Positions 61,292-64,000 of a stretch of DNA of 64,000 nucleotides are shown piece after piece (positions within the stretch are counted from its first letter, which is position 1; each line of letters starts with the position of its first letter). The notes below the pieces were generated by a model. The model had not been told where the DNA came from. It worked only from the letters and a program-made list of their open reading frames with translations, and did no database searches. Source of the DNA: Saccharopolyspora sp. NFXS83 (lineage in GTDB: Bacteria > Actinomycetota > Actinomycetes > Mycobacteriales > Pseudonocardiaceae); NCBI RefSeq assembly GCF_026241095.1, contig NZ_JAPFGB010000019.1, positions 1 to 64,000 of the forward strand, written 5' to 3'. The translations under genes and the position numbers were made by a program.

Positions 61292-61846
61292 TCAGGCGAA
61301 GTAGCCCGGCAAGGAGAGCAGAGCGAGCATTTCCGGAAGGACCAGCAGGATCGCGGCGACCATGCATCCGCCACTCCCGCCACCGGTGCCGGATCGCGAA
61401 GAAGCACGATCTCCCAATTCGTCCAGATAGCGAGCGTCGGCACGCCGTCGTTCGACGCCGGCCGGCCCTTGTTGCAGCCGCTCTTTTGCTTGCCAGTGGC
61501 CGGGCTGCTGTTGAGCCGCCGCCTTGCTGAACCACGGCACCGCGGCGTTCCAGTCGTTGAACTTGTCCGCGTACAAGCGGCCCAGGGCGAATGCCGCCCA
61601 CGTGTCCCCTCGGTCCGCGGCCTTCCGATACCAGGAGTCGGCTTCGACGAAGTCGCCGCTGTACTCCGAGCGGCCTTCCAGTTGGGCCTGGACGCGCCCC
61701 TCCAGCAGAAGCCCCAACCGCGACATCGCCTCGACCGATCCGGCGGCAGCCGCCTTGCGGTACGACCGCTCTACCTCAGGTGAGTCACCCACGTTCCCGG
61801 ACGCTTCCAGTTGGCGTCCAGCCGTGTACATCTCATCTGCGGTCAC
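61292..61846 (-). CDS. Sel1-repeat protein with C-terminal membrane anchor
   Basis: 184-residue protein. At least three Sel1/TPR-like repeats (S-Y-R-K-A-A-A-A-G-S-V-E-A-M, W-Y-R-K-A-A-D-R-G-D-T-W-A-A, W-F-S-K-A-A-A-Q-Q-Q-P-G) are followed by a basic linker, a Gly/Ser segment and a C-terminal hydrophobic helix (M-V-A-A-I-L-L-V-L-P-E-M-L-A-L-L). It is likely a tail-anchored protein-interaction module. GTG 61846; the ribosome site is weak. Confidence 0.78.
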   Translation of the reverse strand: MTADEMYTAGRQLEASGNVGDSPEVERSYRKAAAAGSVEAMSRLGLLLEGRVQAQLEGRSEYSGDFVEADSWYRKAADRGDTWAAFALGRLYADKFNDWNAAVPWFSKAAAQQQPGHWQAKERLQQGPAGVERRRADARYLDELGDRASSRSGTGGGSGGCMVAAILLVLPEMLALLSLPGYFA

Positions 61847-61971
61847 ACCGGAAGTGTGGCACGGATGCGCTTTGCCGAAGTCCGATTCACCTCAACGCCC
61901 CAACGGCCCGTCCGCGATTTCCTGAGCGCTACGAGGATCCCGGTTTTGCGGGCCCGGCACGCGTTCCGGCT

Positions 61972-61997
61972 TTGGTGTGGTTGAGCAGAAAACGCCG
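61972..61997 (+). promoter_or_regulatory. Conserved 26-bp element upstream of the second XRE-DUF397 pair
   Basis: Second copy of the element at 57487-57512 (24 of 26 identical), about 70 bp before the XRE start. It overlaps no gene. The region between element and start also keeps GATCATG and a purine-rich ribosome site in both loci. Confidence 0.6.
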
Positions 61998-62067
61998 CGC
62001 GGGGTCCGGACGTGACTGCTCCTGCGCATTGATCATGACCGTTTTCCGATATCGGGAGGTAGACGCC

Positions 62068-62943
62068 ATGTCATCGCAGGAGATCACCGTGCAGGGGCAG
62101 GAACTGGGCATGTGGTTGCGGGAATTCCGCGTCGAATCGGGAATGCCGCTGGCCGAGGTGGCCGCTCGCATCGACGTCACGGCCGGTCAGCTCAGCAGGG
62201 TCGAGCACGGGCGTCGTCACCCTCGAGTGGAGACGGTCACCGCGCTGCTGGCGATCTACGGGATCACCGGTGCGCGGCGCAGGAGCACGGTGGCGTTGGC
62301 GCGGGAGGACGGCGGGGACGGCTGGTGGCACCGGGACCGGCCGGACTTCCCGGAACGTCAGCGCACGCTGATCTCGTTGGAGTCGCGGGCCGCGAGCATC
62401 GTTGGTTTCGAGGGGATGCTCGTGCCGGGCCTGTTGCAGACCGGCGAGTACACCCGTGCGTTGATGTCGCAGTCGGGCCTGGTGGCGCCGGATGAGGTGG
62501 AGCGGCGGATGGTGACGCGCCTGCACCGGCACCGGGTGCTGCGCCGCGACGATGCGCCGACGCTGGTCGCGATCATCGACGAGTTGGCGCTGCGGCGGGT
62601 GGTCGGCGGGGTCGACGTGCAGCGCCGCCAGCTCGAACATCTGCTGGAGTTGGCGCAGTGGCCGCGCATCCGGATCCACGTCGTCACGAACTCGGGCGCG
62701 CACGCGGGGGTGAACGGGTCGTTCTCGTTGCTGCGACAGCCGGAAGGGCCGGACGTGGTGTTCTTGGAGAACTTGACGTGCAGCTTGTTCGTCGAGGATC
62801 CGGTGGAGATCGCGACGTACGAGACGGCCGTCCGGGAACTGTTGACCCAGGCCCTCACTCAGACACAATCGAGTGAGGTGATTGCCAGCCTGGCAACAGC
62901 GATGGACGCGGAGGCCGACAGCACGTGGAGCCCACCGATTTAA
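62068..62943 (+). CDS. XRE regulator with DUF5753 (WhiJ/Scr1-like)
   Basis: 291-residue paralogue of the gene at 57582: HTH (L-R-E-F-R-V-E-S-G-M-P-L-A-E-V-A, T-A-G-Q-L-S-R-V-E-H-G-R) plus DUF5753 (P-G-L-L-Q-T-G-E-Y-T-R-A-L, L-A-L-R-R-V-V-G-G). ATG 62068 has GGGAGGT 7 nt upstream. It overlaps the following DUF397 gene by 19 bp. Confidence 0.92.
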   Translation: MSSQEITVQGQELGMWLREFRVESGMPLAEVAARIDVTAGQLSRVEHGRRHPRVETVTALLAIYGITGARRRSTVALAREDGGDGWWHRDRPDFPERQRTLISLESRAASIVGFEGMLVPGLLQTGEYTRALMSQSGLVAPDEVERRMVTRLHRHRVLRRDDAPTLVAIIDELALRRVVGGVDVQRRQLEHLLELAQWPRIRIHVVTNSGAHAGVNGSFSLLRQPEGPDVVFLENLTCSLFVEDPVEIATYETAVRELLTQALTQTQSSEVIASLATAMDAEADSTWSPPI

Positions 62944-63134
62944 CGCACCTGACCTGGCACAAGAGCAGCCACAGCGGGACGCAGGAGAACTGCGTCGAAG
63001 TGGCCCGCACGCCGAGCTTCGCGGCCGTGCGCGATTCGAAGGACCCCAACGGAACGGCATTGCGGTTCGCCCCGCACTCGTTCGCGGTGTTCCTCCAAGA
63101 CCTCCAGACCCGCGACGAGGACACCCGCACCTGA
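62925..63134 (+). CDS. DUF397 small protein
   Basis: 69-residue DUF397 protein: L-T-W-H-K-S-S-H-S, E-N-C-V-E-V-A, V-R-D-S-K-D-P-N-G-T-A-L. The GTG start at 62925 lies within the upstream regulator. It is the partner of the second WhiJ/Scr1-like regulator and paralogue of the gene at 58439. Confidence 0.93.
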   Translation: MEPTDLTHLTWHKSSHSGTQENCVEVARTPSFAAVRDSKDPNGTALRFAPHSFAVFLQDLQTRDEDTRT

Positions 63135-63182
63135 TCACCGGCCGCGGCGTGAAGGCCGCTCCCGATCACGGGCATCGGATGA

Positions 63183-63231
63183 AGTGAACGGGCCGTTCGT
63201 CCAGTCTCGTTGGGCGAACGGTCCGTTCACT
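63183..63231. terminator. 17-bp inverted repeat between DUF397 and a small secreted protein gene
   Basis: 63183-63199 pairs with 63215-63231 with one G-T wobble, around a 15-nt loop. It is the likely bidirectional terminator for the converging DUF397 (63134) and minus-strand gene (63262). Confidence 0.75.
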
Positions 63232-63261
63232 CGCTCCGGCGGAGCTCGGCGTGCCGGAGTG

Positions 63262-63468
63262 CTACTGGATGCTGGAGTGCACGGTTCTTTCGCCGCCTTT
63301 TCCGGTGAGGGAATCGCCGACGGCTCGGGGTGGTGCTGTCGTGTCCGGCTCGGTCGAGCTGGAGGCGACACCGGAAATCGCGTTGGGTTCGGGTTCGGCG
63401 TCGGCGGGTGCTCCGGTGGCGGCGAGAAGCAGGGGCGCTGCGACCAGCGCGGACAGGACGTGTCGCAC
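63262..63468 (-). CDS. Small secreted peptide, unknown function
   Basis: 68 residues with a Sec signal peptide (V-L-S-A-L-V-A-A-P-L-L-L-A-A-T-G-A-P-A-D-A) and a Ser/Thr/Pro-rich mature part of about 45 residues without a recognisable domain. The signal sequence is closely similar to that of the SdrD-like protein at 60632, so the two may derive from a common ancestor. GTG 63468 with GAGGA 5 nt upstream. The mature part may be a decayed remnant. Confidence 0.65.
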   Translation of the reverse strand: MRHVLSALVAAPLLLAATGAPADAEPEPNAISGVASSSTEPDTTAPPRAVGDSLTGKGGERTVHSSIQ

Positions 63469-63513
63469 GGAATCCTCACACCTGCCGGCCGCCGCCGGGC
63501 TCGCCTGGGCGGA

Positions 63514-63783
63514 TCAGCGCTCGGTCGCGGTGTGCTGCAGGCGCAGGGCGAGCAGGCCGCCGATGGCGGGCAGGAACGCGGCGAGCTTCGCTCGGGTGGG
63601 GGCGCCGGTGGTGAAGGTGGCGGCGATGGTGATCAGGTAGGCGCAGCCGTGGATGGGTCCGGTCGCCGAGGACACCGCGGGCCAGTGCACGGTGGCGAGG
63701 TTGGCCAGCAGCACCAGCAGCGACGCGGCTTCGGCGTAGGCGGCGGTGCGCAGCAGGCGGAGATCTCCGCGCATGGTGGTCAC
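63514..63783 (-). CDS. DUF3817 membrane protein
   Basis: 89-residue membrane protein with three hydrophobic segments; L-R-T-A-A-Y-A-E-A-A-S-L-L-V-L-L at the N-terminus, G-P-I-H-G-C-A-Y-L-I in the middle and K-L-A-A-F-L-P-A-I-G-G near the end are typical of DUF3817. GTG 63783 overlaps the stop of the upstream gene as GTGA, indicating translational coupling; ATG 63774 is an alternative. Function unknown. Confidence 0.85.
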   Translation of the reverse strand: MTTMRGDLRLLRTAAYAEAASLLVLLANLATVHWPAVSSATGPIHGCAYLITIAATFTTGAPTRAKLAAFLPAIGGLLALRLQHTATER

Positions 63784-64000
63784 GCTCCCGTCGTCGAACC
63801 GGGGCGGATGATCATGAGTACGGTCACGGTGGCCCACAGCAGGTTGAAGATTCCGGTGCTCGTGCCGAGTTTCGCGGGCAGCCGGGACGCGGTGAGCGCT
63901 TCGGTGTCGGCGGTGAGGTCGAGGGCGCGGCGCTGCGCGGGCAGGATCGAGGCGGCGAGCACGGCGGCAGCGGCGGCGGTCAGGGCGATCGAGGTGATCA
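63780..64000 (-). CDS. Partial membrane protein, 5' end beyond window
   Basis: The frame is open to the window edge, giving at least 73 residues of C-terminus: a hydrophobic helix (I-T-S-I-A-L-T-A-A-A-A-A-V-L-A-A-S), a polar linker and a second helix (I-F-N-L-L-W-A-T-V-T-V-L-M-I-I-R-P-G). The pattern suits a small integral membrane protein of the DUF2269-like kind, but I cannot assign it. Overlaps the DUF3817 gene by 4 bp. Confidence 0.65.
   Translation of the reverse strand, partial: ITSIALTAAAAAVLAASILPAQRRALDLTADTEALTASRLPAKLGTSTGIFNLLWATVTVLMIIRPGSTTGA

Overview
The window is high-GC DNA (about 70% or more by eye) with many GTG and TTG starts, GGAGG-type ribosome binding sites, TANNNT -10 boxes a few bases before start codons, paired XRE/DUF397 genes and three MmyB-type regulators. 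Together these point to an actinobacterial chromosome, most likely a Pseudonocardiales member such as a Saccharopolyspora relative; the genus is inference. I see no rRNA, tRNA, CRISPR array, replication origin or clear insertion sequence.

Layout. 0-4 kb: housekeeping block with uppP, a histidine phosphatase, a DUF6314 protein and the RNA ligase rtcB. 4-11 kb: small XRE regulator, alpha/beta hydrolase, macrolide-type glycosyltransferase, the methionine-salvage operon mtnA-C-B-D, a PrmC-like methyltransferase and a proline-rich protein. 11-31 kb: mostly single metabolic genes and regulators: secreted beta-helix glycosidase, DnaQ-like exonuclease, carboxylesterase, SDR module with a divergent MmyB regulator, GNATs, isochorismatase-like protein, GntR/VOC/SDR unit, DUF1992, a frameshifted amidohydrolase, phosphotransferase, amidase, aldehyde dehydrogenase with a divergent MmyB regulator, and a zinc-finger/coiled-coil protein.

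32.2-37.2 kb is the most unusual part. A 42-residue peptide gene, with a basic leader-like N-terminus and a tandem Gly-Cys-Ile-Ser-Arg repeat at its C-terminus, is followed 13 nt later by a perfect 12-bp hairpin. Then come a PaaK/F390-synthetase-like adenylate-forming enzyme and a small protein with the glycine-rich-domain-like E-x-D-x-x-W-H signature. A convergent flavin monooxygenase-MFS exporter pair abuts them. I read this as a candidate undescribed ribosomal-peptide (RiPP) pathway.

37-49 kb: TetR-controlled NmrA oxidoreductase (two operators), an orphan tyrosine recombinase, TSUP transporter, a rifampicin-monooxygenase-like gene behind a rifamycin-associated element, PPOX protein, MmyB regulator with an MFS exporter, alcohol dehydrogenase with a terminal frameshift, a VOC/WYL divergent pair, and a frameshifted small gene. 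49-64 kb: a 1028-residue EndoQ-like nuclease fused to a UvrD helicase, an intact amidohydrolase paralogue, a 1307-residue trypsin-like/nSTAND/beta-propeller protein, two XRE-DUF397 pairs sharing a 26-bp upstream element, an acyl-CoA ligase, two small secreted proteins, a Sel1-repeat protein and a membrane-protein pair running off the end.

Several reading frames appear broken by single-base indels (about 22.65, 46.83 and 48.62 kb, possibly also 10.5 kb). They could be assembly errors or real decay.
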